NCBI GenBank assembly: GCA_963969595.1
Contig: OZ018417.1
Span: 5,272,501-5,336,500 of the forward strand
Direction: 5' to 3'
Source: Neckera pumila
Lineage: Eukaryota > Streptophyta > Bryopsida > Hypnales > Neckeraceae
Length of the DNA: 64,000 bases
Shown here: in pieces, positions 26,291-37,161 of the stretch
How positions within the stretch are numbered: position 1 is the first letter of the stretch
Layout: every line of letters starts with the position of its first letter
Position numbers and translations under genes: made by a program
The notes under the pieces: generated by a model
Databases searched by the model: none
Seen by the model: only the letters and a program-made list of their open reading frames with translations
Told to the model about the DNA's origin: nothing

Positions 26291-26562
26291 TAGAGGAGAT
26301 TTTGGGATGTTGGGAGAGTGCGAGTTCCCCTGCGTTCCCAGACTGCGGGAATGCAGCTGCAGCAGCTGGCTGACATGGCACAGCAATTGCCACGTCATTT
26401 TTTTTTTTTTTTTTTTTTTGCTTAAAATGATATTTTGATAAATTATTTTATTATTATTTTTGAAAAAGAAAATGTGACACGTCCATACCGTCGTTCACTG
26501 AATCTGGGCAGACTGGGGAACGGGCCTGAAACAGTCTTCCAAGGCCTCCGAAACCCCTCTAA
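26291..26562. mobile_element. TTAGAGG-family MITE, copy 2 (272 bp)
   Basis: TAGAGGAGATTTTGGGATG start and CCGAAACCCCTCTA end; shares ACGTCATTTTTTT, GATATTTTGATAA and TCTGGGCAGACTGGGGAACG with copies 1 and 3. Confidence 0.85.
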
Positions 26563-27159
26563 TGTCTATAGGAGATGGTGTAGAGTATTGAATACTCCAC
26601 ACCCAATAGTTACTTCATCAATAGCTCAGCGGACAAGTGGAGGATCAATGTAATGAGTAAGGTGCATCAAGGCTACTGATTGTTAAGCAATGAGCCCAAA
26701 TTGGGCCCCAAGCATTTTTAATTAATACTTTTGAGTGGGTGAGTGGGTCTTAGGGAACTGTCACTTGGTCAGTTTTGTTTCTTTGTATCCTATAACAAGC
26801 ATTTAGCATTGTTTTTCAGTGCTTTAGGTGATATTAATTGTTTGTGTTGGAATTACAATATATTTTGCATTATGACCAATCAATTGGTTAGCATGAAATC
26901 TCGGTCCTTAAGGGTTATCATTTCTTTTTCTTTTTTCTTTTCACAAGAATTACATTGCAAAAATAAAAATGGTCCTTCAGTTTCAATCCTTCTGTAGTGA
27001 GGTTCATGCTGGTCATGCACTTGGGTGTCTCTCACAGGCACTTCTGTCGAACCTTAAACAGTCTACTTGTGTGGCCTTTTATTGGGGCATGCTCAATTCT
27101 ATGGCTGTTCGTTTTCAGAATTTCCAATGAATACACAAGTCCAATAGCCATTTGGATAT
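26563..27159. other. Unassigned intergenic DNA
   Basis: No gene or repeat recognised. Confidence 0.4.
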
Positions 27160-27810
27160 TGAAGTATAGGGCAATGCCCGCAGAGGAGCGCAGAGGAGGG
27201 CATTGCACCAAATAATCGGCCGACAAGGAGGGTGGAGCCCGACGAGGAGGGCCAATTATTTGGCAAAATGCTCGACGATAAGGGTATTGCCCAACGTAAA
27301 GCACAAGCAAAATTCAATGAAATTCCGGATGATAAATTGGAGCCGGATGAAAAATCCGTAATCCCCGATTACCCGGGTTTGTCCGCGTAATCAGGCATTA
27401 CGGCGCAGAAACTTCCCTGTAGAATGAATGGGAGAAGTCCCGTGAGTGGTTTACGTATAGTGGGAGATCCTCCCACAAGGGCTTCCCGCTAGGTTAAGCA
27501 ATTGGGTAGTTGGGCAGTCTTTCACTGTGCCTGGCACTGTAATGGATTTGTTATGCTCCATAATCTGGTTTGTTTTTCTAAAGGACCGAGATCCAGAGTG
27601 CTTAACGCAGATCACTGGAACTCTGGAAGATGGTCGATCCATTTGATGACGGTGAAGCTCAAGTTTGGAAGGATGGATCAGAAGCCAGCGGCTACTGGTA
27701 TTGTATTTGGACAGGAAATGTTTTAGATAACCGACAAGCCGCGGTAGCGGCGAGTAGGTTATCGGACATAACCGGTTGTTCACTTTTCAATCACAACCTT
27801 TGATCTTCAT
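27160..27810. other. GC-richer block with clustered short palindromes
   Basis: Contains GGGCAATGCCC, CAAATAATCGGCC / GGCCAATTATTTGGC, and CGTAATCCCCGATTACCCGG near CGCGTAATCAGGCATTACGG. Base composition differs from the flanks. It may be a relic of a gene or of an inverted-repeat element; not recognised. Confidence 0.4.
27630..27803 (+). CDS. Possible 57-codon exon or small ORF
   Basis: ATG at 27630 to TGA at 27801-27803. The peptide begins MVDPFDDGEAQVWKDGSEAS and continues GYWYCIWTGN, with protein-like composition (three Trp and paired Tyr). No family recognised, no clear Kozak context or splice sites. Could be one exon of a decayed gene within the GC-richer block. Confidence 0.2.
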   Translation: MVDPFDDGEAQVWKDGSEASGYWYCIWTGNVLDNRQAAVAASRLSDITGCSLFNHNL

Positions 27811-28280
27811 GATCCAAGGGTGTAGGAAGCAAGTTGAAAGGAGAGAAGGTTATGAGTTACAACTTGTAATGGCAATGGTGATGGGTTGCCAATGGGACAG
27901 TGCCACGTGAGTGTTGAAAACTCAACAACCGGTTATATTTCAGGAATCATGGATTTCATTTGCCTCTCAGCTCTTTGATGCTGTGATGAACAAGTATGTG
28001 TTTTCAAGTTCTGTTTTGCAAGTCTCAAATTCCAAAGAAGAAGGCGCATGGATGCTTGTATTGCTTCATTTGTACTAGTGTGCCATGTGTCTTTGCCACA
28101 ACCAAAATCATAGTTAAAAAAAAATTCTAATTCATAAAAAAAAATTTGAAATTCAATATCTTTCACACCGTCATTCCAAACGCCACGAAACCAAGCTCGT
28201 GCACCCCTCCTTGCTGAGAGCTTTCCGATGGTACCAAGCACTTGGCAAGGGGACGCTTGGTCCTAGAAATCTCAACGTAA

Positions 28281-28346
28281 CAAAACAAAACGAGACAAAA
28301 CAAAACAACCAAACAAACAGCCAAACAAACAACCAAACAAACAGCC
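28281..28346. repeat. CAAACAAACAGC-type microsatellite
   Basis: Imperfect 12-bp units CAAACAAACARC preceded by CAAAACAAAA runs. Opposite-strand translation gives repeated FVWL and is not a gene. Confidence 0.8.
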
Positions 28347-28349
28347 AGC

Positions 28350-28811
28350 ATGTCTTAAGGTATGGATTGATAATGGATGCAAGATGCTTTAGTTTGGAGT
28401 TTCCGAGTACTGAAACTAATGCCGCTAATTCGGACTCCCAGGATTTCTTTTTCAAGCTTTGTTGAAGCACGGTTCGGACATCGTAAGAAGTACAATGAGA
28501 CGGAGGCAATGTGTGAAAGAAAGAAGGTGGCCAAACACTGGAGCATCATGGGTACCTAGATTCTTCTACAAAACAATTAAAAAGTGAGAGAAGCTCCTTC
28601 AAAAGAGTGTTATTTAATTCAAATCAGATGAGGTAACCGGAACAGAAAATAGAATTGAAGGGTGCACTTAAGGTACAAACATCTAAAAGTGCCATTGGTA
28701 GATGGGTAAATTTTTGTATATTATAGTTGGCAAATGATAGGAGATTTCAAGAATGCATTATTTGGATACCATATACAAAAGTTAAGATAGCTCAAAGTGA
28801 ACATCTGACTA
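28350..28811. other. Unassigned intergenic DNA
   Basis: No gene recognised; small overlapping ORFs on both strands are not supported. Confidence 0.4.
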
Positions 28812-29313
28812 CCCTTAACTGCCCAAGCCTTTTCGAGTGTGTTTTTCCTATGAAAGAAAAGCATGGGCTTATAGTTATTTCTAATGAAGCATAATTTTTT
28901 TTTTCAAAGTCTAACCATATAAATGTTTAAAGAGCTTGCTTATTTATATGCAGACCAATTTTGAGTATGAAATTGCATAGGAATTGTGAGATTATAACAA
29001 GAGAAATGTGCATATTCGATTATTAGTATGCTGCCATTTCTCACAATGTTTGAGATATTTGTGTATAGGAGTAAGTTCAAATGATAGAGCTCACAAACTC
29101 ATTACACAATCCACCTTTCAATTGCTGAAATGCATTTTTTTATATAAGTAGAAATCGCAAATAACTGCAAATCAACACTTGTAAAATGCATGTTCAAATT
29201 TTCAATAGTGGAAATCATGAAAACACTTTACTCTTTCCATTGAGACCATTTCCAAGGAAATGGATAAATACAACTTTTTAGATCTCAATTCAAGTGAAAT
29301 TGGCAAGCTTTGC

Positions 29314-31416
29314 TTAACCCTATAGAACCAACATGCATTTTTGGCTACATAGAAATTTTGGGCAAGTACGTGTGACTAGAGATTTCTATAGTTTTGGCCC
29401 AAATTTTAACAAAAGGTGGGGACAAGGAATAACTTAAGGCCCAACAATTTTCATAACTTTTGACTGCATGATTAAAAAATTATTGCATGATATGTAGCCC
29501 ATTAGGAAAAATTTCAGCCTTCAAAAAGGCTGCTAGCCTTGCACCCACGTGGTGCAATTATGGAATCTTTTTTTTCCTATAATTGCACCCCGCGGATGCC
29601 AAAAATCACACATTTGCAGTCTTGTTGAGGCCTAAATTTTTTGTAAAGTTTGTTTATAAACTTGGGTAGCCCAGACTGATACAGAAAATCACTTTTTTCA
29701 AAAATAAAAATTTGAAATTGGTTTTCTAGAGTTATATATACGTGGAAAGCTTTGAATCATTCCATTTTGATCAATGAGTCATAAGTTATGAAGATTTTTG
29801 TTTGCGGGCAATTATGGAATATCTGCTCTAAAATAAACTTCAAAGTCCTTTATCTTATTCATTTTTCAATATTTTTTGGAAAAAATAAAATCATAGGATG
29901 TAGATTGTCTGTAAACACTGTCTTTTGAGTGGATAGTCACATACATGTTCCGGCGGCCTCAAGTATTGAATCTTTTGAATGGATAGTTAGGGAATAATTA
30001 GCCTTCGGACAAAAATCATTTCTAATTCCCTACATTGAAACACTCAATCTCCAAATTTATTTCCTTCCTCCTCAATTCCTTTTTGCTGCAGCAAATCCTA
30101 AATTCATTAAAATTTCAATTCTACAGAAAACAAAATAAGAATGATCTAATGAGAGACTACAATTTATTCTTCATAGTCTTGCCATCACTACTTTGGACAC
30201 CCTAATTTATTACTTCAATCAAAGAATAATAATCATGTAGCCAACGCTTCCATCTTCAAAGTGCAAGTGCTGTTTTTTGTAATTGCAAGCTATCAACTAT
30301 ACTTCTTTGTGTTTTGAAAAACTCAATGTCTTCTTTGAGGTTTGTATGTTTGTCAAGAATCAAATTTTGTCTACAGGGAATTCCTTAAAGAGCAAGGTTG
30401 ATGTTTAGTTTTAAAATTGCAACGACTTTTGTTGTGCATTCAGACAAACATTGCACTTGTTGAATGTTTTCAAATTATTTGCACTACTAAGAATTTTGCA
30501 TAGTCAAAAATAGTGTTTGATGCAATGTACAAGACGAGTTTATAAATGAAAGGAGGTCATGGGAATGTAACTGCCTACAAATCCCAAGTTGAAGTTGAAA
30601 AGTTCAAAAATCCAAAGAAGTCAAAATGTTCTTCAAAGGTTGCACTCTTGCAAATTTCTATCAACAAGCTACTTCAAATCCCACTCCTTAAAAACTTAGG
30701 TTGCTCTCCAAGGTTGCTCTCTTGAAAAACTTAGGCGCCTTTTTAACTCCTTGCTCGAACGCCTAAACTATCAACGGCGGTAGACAACCCACCATCGGCA
30801 CATCGACGGCCCTTGGTTTCCTAAGTGACACAAATCAACGATAGGGAAAGAAGTATGGCCAGATCAACGGCAGGGAAGGGGGGCATTTTAACACTGGTGA
30901 CAACATCTTTCATGAGATAGTTTATTACAGCATTGCAACCATTGGAATTGGCATTTTCCAATTCCATAATTAAATTTTGAACAATTTAGTATTTTAAATC
31001 ATTCTCTACTTCTTTCTACTTACTATTTTTTTCCTATATCTTGCACAATTCCAATTGATGTGAAATTTTGGAAGCATGTAGTCAACTTGTCTAGGAAAAC
31101 AAATCCAAAGAAGCACCACTGTAATTTTGGACATTTTTTCATAGAAAAGAGAGCTTGTGAAGTGCAACTGCCTTGTTTTTTGTAAGGCCAAAAAAATGAT
31201 TTCAATGAATTTGAATGCTTATATCTTGTAATCCACGTGGTGGAAAATTATGAAATTTTTACTACATGTTCTCAAGGCAACATACTACAAGATAATAAGA
31301 TCCTATGGTTACATGTGTCAAAATTTTTTTTTTTTCAAAAATTTGGTACTTGTTCTAAAAATGACAATTTTTGACCGTTTTTTGTGAAAATATAGTCATG
31401 GAACTTTAGGGGTTAA
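29314..31416. mobile_element. TTAA element F nested inside X
   Basis: TTAA at 29314-29317 and 31413-31416. Left terminus CCCTATAGAACCAACATGC; right terminus GTCATGGAACTTTAGGGG. Homologous to G (36267-37157) in inverse orientation. Itself interrupted by the insertion at 29909-30920 and by about 160 bp at 29512-29670 containing a small hairpin (GGTGCAATTAT / ATAATTGCACC). Confidence 0.85.
29909..30920. mobile_element. Unidentified 1.0-kb insertion inside element F
   Basis: Element F is continuous with its relatives up to GTAGATTGT and resumes at TTTATTACAGCATTGC; the intervening ~1,012 bp is absent from them. Contains a GC-richer part (30730-30890, with CATCGGCACATCGACGGCCC). No terminal repeats, ORF or family recognised. 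Confidence 0.65.
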
Positions 31417-31662
31417 AGCCAAGAAATCAAGTAAAATTTGTAAGCTTTACTCTTTTACAATGGTACATATATGCCTTTAAGGACCTCTCAAAAATCAAAT
31501 ATTTACCTTTTTCAGTGAAAAATGAAAATCTTTCAATAATTAACCTTCTGTATTGCCTGTAAAATTTTTTTATAGTGGTTAAAGGAATTTAACTGCCTAC
31601 ATAAAAACAAGCCCAAAATTTTGAATCAACCATGTATGGTCTATTAGGCAGTTAGGGGTTAA

Positions 31663-32079
31663 GTGGGGCTTTTAGGCACTTGGCTCATTTGCACATCTCT
31701 ACTTTTTAATGTCTCTAGATAGCCTTTCTTCAAATCCGTGAATGTCCTTGCAATTTGTTTGGTATAAATATATTCACCGTAAAACCTGCAATCAAATTAC
31801 TTTTGTGAGCCCATAGATAAGAATCCTGCAAGTTCTTTCATCGCTTTTAAAGACTAATATTTCATTTTCAATTTTTCAAGGGACTGAAGATTTTAGGTTT
31901 AAAAATGACTAATGTGGTTGATCATTAATAAAAAAATTAAACCAACTTGGACAAAATAATGTTTTCAAAACATGAGGTTCAATGTGAGGCTGGTTAATAA
32001 AAAATGTACACATGTTCAACACGATTTTTCATTAGTGCCACTAGAAAACTACATGTAGAAGATAAAATGATCATGCAAT
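31663..32079. other. Unassigned AT-rich DNA
   Basis: Nothing recognised. Confidence 0.4.
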
Positions 32080-32640
32080 AAGGTAAAGCAGCCCATTGTG
32101 GTTAGAATTAGGAGTCTGCCATCATCCCATCACCGAAGTTTTTCAATTTTTTCCCATGTGAAGACAAGTATGAGAATTTGTAAAGGCAATTGAAATCATA
32201 ATTTTCAAACAGAGTATGAATTAGCTATGAATTTCTCAAGTGTTTAGCCCAAAGAAGTCGGCAGACTACTCCAAAACCAACTGCAAGTGTATCCATAATG
32301 CTCACCTACCTCTTCTAAAGGAGACAATTTTTTTTTATATGTGGATGGCCATAAAAAGTCACTTCCTACAATGACTAACACTGAAATTACTGCATGTTCC
32401 TAATAGGGTCACTAATTACTCCAGTGAAGTTAGGTGAGATGTTGATTGTGGTCAGAAAAACCACAATGAGGTCATCGTGTGTCCCCCATAGGTCATTTGA
32501 TCACAATGGACTGCCTTACCTTAATGCTGAGTCAATGAGGGTGCACGAGGTGTCTTTAGCTAAAGCCAATTGTTATCTATGTCACAGGTCAACAAAAACC
32601 AAAAGAGAGCACAAGAAATCACAAGTTAGTGAGTAAAGCA
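32080..32640. repeat. Dispersed repeat R2, copy at 32 kb
   Basis: Similar to 53980-54404 (direct) and to 53080-53340 (inverse). Shared words include GATTGTGGTC, AAACCACAATG and GGTCACTAATTACTCCA. Non-coding. Confidence 0.75.
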
Positions 32641-33239
32641 AGATTCTAAGCATAGTGTACAAGCTCAAAGACCTTTGCTATTCTTGTGAAGTGCAAGCTT
32701 GGGGAAGCTCAAAGGTTGCACTCAAAGTAGAAAAACACCACATCAAACATTGATCATCATAGTGAGAGATGAGAACTTAGAAGCAAGGAAGCCACTCTAT
32801 GCTCATTAATTTGAAATTTGGGAGGGAAACGTCACAGAGATGGACTTAAATGAAAATTGCACCTACCCATCTTGCCCAAAGTAATGGTTATAAACCAAAT
32901 GAATACCCATCCTTGGTGGTTGGGTGGGTGGTATTTCCCATCATGAAGGCTGTTAAAATTCAAATACTAGGATTGTATTTTTAAAAAAAGGTCAATCAAA
33001 TCCATATGGATGTGAGCCTATCTCTAAAAATAAAAAATATATATGAAGTATTATAGTTTAGTGATGTTTAATTTGTAAACATACATGAAATAAATCAAGA
33101 ATTGGGCTAAAGGTAAAAAATTAAAAAATGCCTATGGCCTTAAGAAATTCACGTGGTTCTACCATAAAAGGCTATAAAAATTAGAGGGCTAAATTTACAT
33201 TATTCTTTGTTTAAAGATAAACCATAGGGTAAATTCAAA
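32641..33239. other. Unassigned AT-rich DNA
   Basis: Nothing recognised. Confidence 0.4.
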
Positions 33240-33257
33240 GGATTGAACATAAATAAA

Positions 33258-33440
33258 TTATCCTATGACTAAAGAAGAAGAACGTTGGTCCTGTTGCTGA
33301 AACCCCAGCTCCCACAAACCACGAGCACAAGAGGAAGATGAGCCCCAAGAGTGCCAAGCAGGCAAATCGTGGGAGTTGTTGGAGTCTTGGGCTCCTGGCT
33401 GGCCCTCCGTCTACTGTTGCAATGTCGGTCCTGTAGTAGT
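33258..33440 (+). other. Possible decayed coding exon
   Basis: The plus-strand frame from about 33274 reads KKKNVGPVAETPAP and then HEHKRKMSPKSAKQANR before ending at TAG (about 33438). The basic, protein-like composition is unlike the flanks. No family recognised and no start or splice signals that I can defend. Confidence 0.2.
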
Positions 33441-33539
33441 GAAGGAAGTTCTCCGTTTTGCGGACTTGGACCTTCGGGACAGTACAGTAAGTACTGTACA
33501 CCACTTGGATGTTGCAGTTATTGGATAGTTTGCAATTAA

Positions 33540-34540
33540 TTAATTGGCGATTTGAAAGTGGTGGTTTCGGTGGTGGTTTTGACGCTGGTTTCCAAGCTAC
33601 AAGCACGAACAATTTCCTGCCAGTTGGATTCTTTGCTGACACTCTTGAGTTTGCTCGATATTGAGCAGCTTTTGTTGGAATGTTCAGGTTTGTAAGTGAT
33701 ATCGTTAGCAAAAGCAAAGAGGGTTTAGGGTTTCTCTTTTCTTTTTTCCGGATATATTAGTGTCAGAGCTTCATCGAGGCAGCGAATCCACAATGCGAAT
33801 CCAAAGTATACATTTTTTCAAACTTTGTTTTCATGTTGAGCCCTGTGTAAAACAAGCAGTCTGAATTGAACCTGTAAACAGACGAAGTGGAGCAAGCCCA
33901 AGCCGGGCCTCTGAATCTCGAAAGAGCTAGCAAAGGTCTGTCTAATTTGACTTTGGAGTTGGAGGGTTCCCTTCATTCGATTCTCGATTGATTCAAGTTT
34001 TGCCCAAGTTTCGTGGGATTTTTCTGAACTGAATGTGCAATTATCGAATAATTGCACATTTGGTCTGCCTTTTAGTTAGAAGTTTTCTGCTTTTCAAAGA
34101 ATTTTCGTGCCTCATTCTCTGAGCTTCGAATAGGGTGAAGGACAGATTCTGGCTTCATAACAAGGATTCGAGTCTTTCGCTGTATTGCACAATTTCAGAA
34201 TTATTTCGGATTCGATGTGTGCGCAAGAATCAGACCATTAGACCATTGAACTTCAGCATGCTAGTTCGTCTTCCAAGTCAGATTTTGAGAAGATGATTTC
34301 TATCAATATCAGAGCCCAAACAGGAACTATTTCAATCAATTTACGAGATGATAGTAGCTTTGAATGCCTTCTTTCTTTACGGGTTGGAGAGTCGAGTCTT
34401 GTGATTGGTATTGAGCCTATTCCGGCGCTTGTGAAGAGGTCCTGTGATGCCATCAAGTACTGCTGGGGAGCTCAAGGCCAAGGGAAGAATCGTTGTGCTT
34501 GGTAAGCCGAACCTTCTCCGAAAGACATTTCTTTGTTTAA
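33540..34540 (+). repeat. Diverged third copy of the H3 3'-flanking region, without H3
   Basis: Collinear with about 21390-22175 of the right arm: ACAATTTCCTGCCAG, AGGGTTTAGGGTTTCTCT-type telomere-like words, TTCGATTCTCGATTGATTCA, TTTTCGTGCCTCA and TCCGAAAGACATT occur in the same order. It has one rather than two 69-bp units. No H3 coding sequence precedes it. Confidence 0.85.
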
Positions 34541-35540
34541 TTGACACTGAATTTTATTCTATGTCGTGGCTTCGAACATACCATATTCGATGCATGTATC
34601 TTTAATAGCTTTTCGAAAGAGTCCATGACAAGCTATAAACGGGGTCTATTTCCTCAGAGCTTGCAGTTCAGTAGGATTTCATCTGTTTCTGTTTCTCAGT
34701 GTCGTTCACTTAACACTACTAGTTGCTGCTGATGCTTGCGGAGGCTGCCTGTAAACTGGGTATGAGTTTGTGTTCACGTTGGAGCTGGCGCCGTAGGTAT
34801 CTTCCATTTTCCTTCCAATTACTGTGGATGCTTAGCCTCCAATTTGCAACTCTTGTGGAACAACTGAGGCCCGGGGGACAAATGGTCAATCCTGTGGGAC
34901 CAAATTATCAGGTATAACAGTCCCCAAATGGTGGTATTGTAGCAAGAATTTTGATGTAGTTTATTTAATGTCCATTTTGTACCGACAGACGTCGGATCCT
35001 TCTTCAGATCCCCCTTCACGAAGCCCTTCTCGAATGTTGGAGAGGTATCTTTTGAATACTTTCGTGTTCAGTGTGTTCACCTGCAGTTCCTGCATTTATG
35101 GAATTAAGTTCAGTGGCAAGTGATGTTTGGTGTGGTCAGTATTGTTGCTTGTTTCCTCTACAGAATTGCTTAGAAGATGTCATGTTACTTCAAGTTGGCT
35201 GGGGGACTAAATATTTGGTTTACATTTTAAATGAAAACTGATTTGCTTGAAGTTGGTTCTCGAACTGCATTGAAGCACGGACACCGAGGATGCCAGTTGG
35301 TGCCTCCACTTTCCAGAGGAAGGTCAGTATACTTTTAAGCAAGCACTTTTTAAGAGTTTCACACATTCGGGGTCTATCTAAAGTAGTGTTTTGAAACTCT
35401 TTCATATTGTACCTGTCTTTTGAACGCATAGGCACTTGAGGTTCTAATTCACATTAATGATTCATGATTTTTAATCTAATTCTCCTTCAGCCTCATTCTT
35501 ATATTTTTCAGACTCGTTCACGTGAGCAAACGATATGGGA
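34541..35540 (+). other. Region with exon-like pieces, gene not recognised
   Basis: 34861-34913 (reading LRPGGQMVNPVGPNYQ, followed by CAG/GTATAA), 34987-35041 (TSDPSSDPPSRSPSRMLE) and 35280-35330 (TPRMPVGASTFQRK, followed by AGGTCAGT) look like short exons with donor-like ends. I cannot link them in one verified frame nor name a family. They might be a decayed host gene beside the H3-flank copy. Confidence 0.25.
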
Positions 35541-35572
35541 TAATGCATATGTATTTTGTATGTACTCTTGTG

Positions 35573-35690
35573 GGTATCCGTATTTCGTATCTATTTTATA
35601 TGTACATATATGTATCATATCCCATATCAATGTCCATATCTATATCCTAAATCTGTATCTATATTCATATCCCACAGTATCCATATCCAT
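35573..35690. repeat. Imperfect CCATAT/TATCCA hexanucleotide microsatellite
   Basis: Repeated ATATCCATATC/ATATCTATATCC words over about 120 bp. Confidence 0.75.
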
Positions 35691-35869
35691 GTTTCTTATT
35701 TTTAAAGATCAATGGTGTTGGAGGGGGGGAGGAAAGTTTATTTTTCATAATCAACGGCTCTTGTTTTTTTACAGAGAGGGAGGTGGATTACAACTTGGAG
35801 GATGCATCTTTTCATTAGATAGTTATCTCTTGAGAAGAGCTTCTCCTAGATTGTTCGATTCAATGGTTT

Positions 35870-35990
35870 AGGTTGCAGGATTGTCACTGTAGTTCTATCT
35901 TGTGCCTGAAACGGTGAAACCGAGGAGGCAAATCTTTGTGGAGTGTATCTTCATTTGAAAGCTGCAAATTTCTACTTGGGTTTTTCAAAT
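35870..35990 (-). repeat. Inverse fragment of repeat R1
   Basis: The reverse complement contains CACCGTTTCAGGCACAAGAT and AGAACTACAGT, matching 4350-4400 and 8200-8250. With the third H3-flank copy it preserves the order seen from H3 outwards through 8541-7858. Confidence 0.7.
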
Positions 35991-36262
35991 GAATTTAACT
36001 TGACATCTCTCTTCTTCTAAAGCGCTAAATTTCTTCTATCATTTTTCTATTTTTCTATTTTAAAATTTGTTTCTTATAGAGATTCAATTTACCTATACAA
36101 AATGCTAAAATACTTAAAGATTGGACTTTCTTAACGAAAGTTATGAATGGATGAAATTTGACTATAAAGTAGTACTTCAAACTTCATCTTCTAATTAAAT
36201 TCAACTTAAAGGTTCAAATTCACTTCCAATTTCATTCCTAGACCCTAAATTGTTATTGTTTC

Positions 36263-37161
36263 TTAAACTAGAAGTTCCATGATTATATTTTCATCGAAAA
36301 CTCTCAAAAACTGCCATTTTCAAGAACAAGTATGAAATTTTTAAAAGGAACTTTTTTTGACACATGCAACCATAGGAACTTGTAGTATGTTGACTTGAGA
36401 ATATATGGTAAGAATTTCAAAAAAATTCACCACATGGATTGTAAGCTATAAGCATTCAAATTTATTGAAATCATATTATTGGCCCAGCAAAAAACAAGAC
36501 AGCTGCACTTCACACGCTCATTTTTCTATGAAAAAATGTCCAAATTGGTGGTGCTTCTTCGGATTCTTTTTTTTGGACAAGAATGCTTGAGAATTTTCAA
36601 ATCATTTGAAATTATTCAACATATAGGAAAAAAATAGTAAGTAGACAGTAGTAGAAAATGATTCAAAATTTTGGAATTGAAAATGCCAATCCCAATATTT
36701 GCAATATTGTAATAAACAGTCTACATCTTATGATTTTATTTTTTTCAAAAGATATTGAAAATTGAGTAAAATAAAGCACTTTAAAGTTTATTTTAGAGTA
36801 AAGAATTCATAACTGCTCGCAAACAAAAAATTCTCATAACTTTTGACTCATTGATCAAAATGGAATGATTCAAAGCTTTCCATGTATACATAATTCTAGA
36901 AAATTAATTTCAAATTTTTGTTTTTGAAAAAAACAATTTTTTTAGATCTGCTTGGACTATCTAAGTTGAGAAACGAACTACATATCATGCAATAACTTTG
37001 TCTCATGTTTTCAAATGTCATGAAATATAGTGTATATCAAAGATATTCTTCATCCCCACCTTCTATTAAATTTGGGCCAAAACTGTAGAAATCTCTAGTC
37101 ACACATATCCGCCCAAAATTTCTATGTAGACAAAAATGCAAATGGATCCTTTAGGAGTTAA
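36263..37161. mobile_element. TTAA element G (891 bp)
   Basis: TTAA at 36263-36266 and 37158-37161. Left terminus degenerate (ACTAGAAGTTCCATGATTAT); right terminus GATCCTTTAGGAG. Interior in the same order as J and K. Non-coding. Confidence 0.85.

Larger units (their letters stand above)
28812..31662. mobile_element. TTAA-family element X, host of a nested copy
   Basis: Left terminus CCCTTAACTGCC (28812); right terminus GGCAGTTAGGGG followed by TTAA (31659-31662). Outer parts 28812-29313 and 31417-31658 match the uninterrupted element Y at 39227-40144. A second TTAA element is inserted at 29314-31416. Confidence 0.75.

Noticed and set aside
28166..28509. Membrane protein with FVWLFVWLFVWL repeats on the minus strand
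   Set aside because: Translation of a CAAACA microsatellite.
33258..33440. Named function for the basic exon-like peptide (KRKMSPKSAKQ)
   Set aside because: Considered a BPC/GAGA-factor or chromatin-protein fragment, but the conserved residues of those families are absent.
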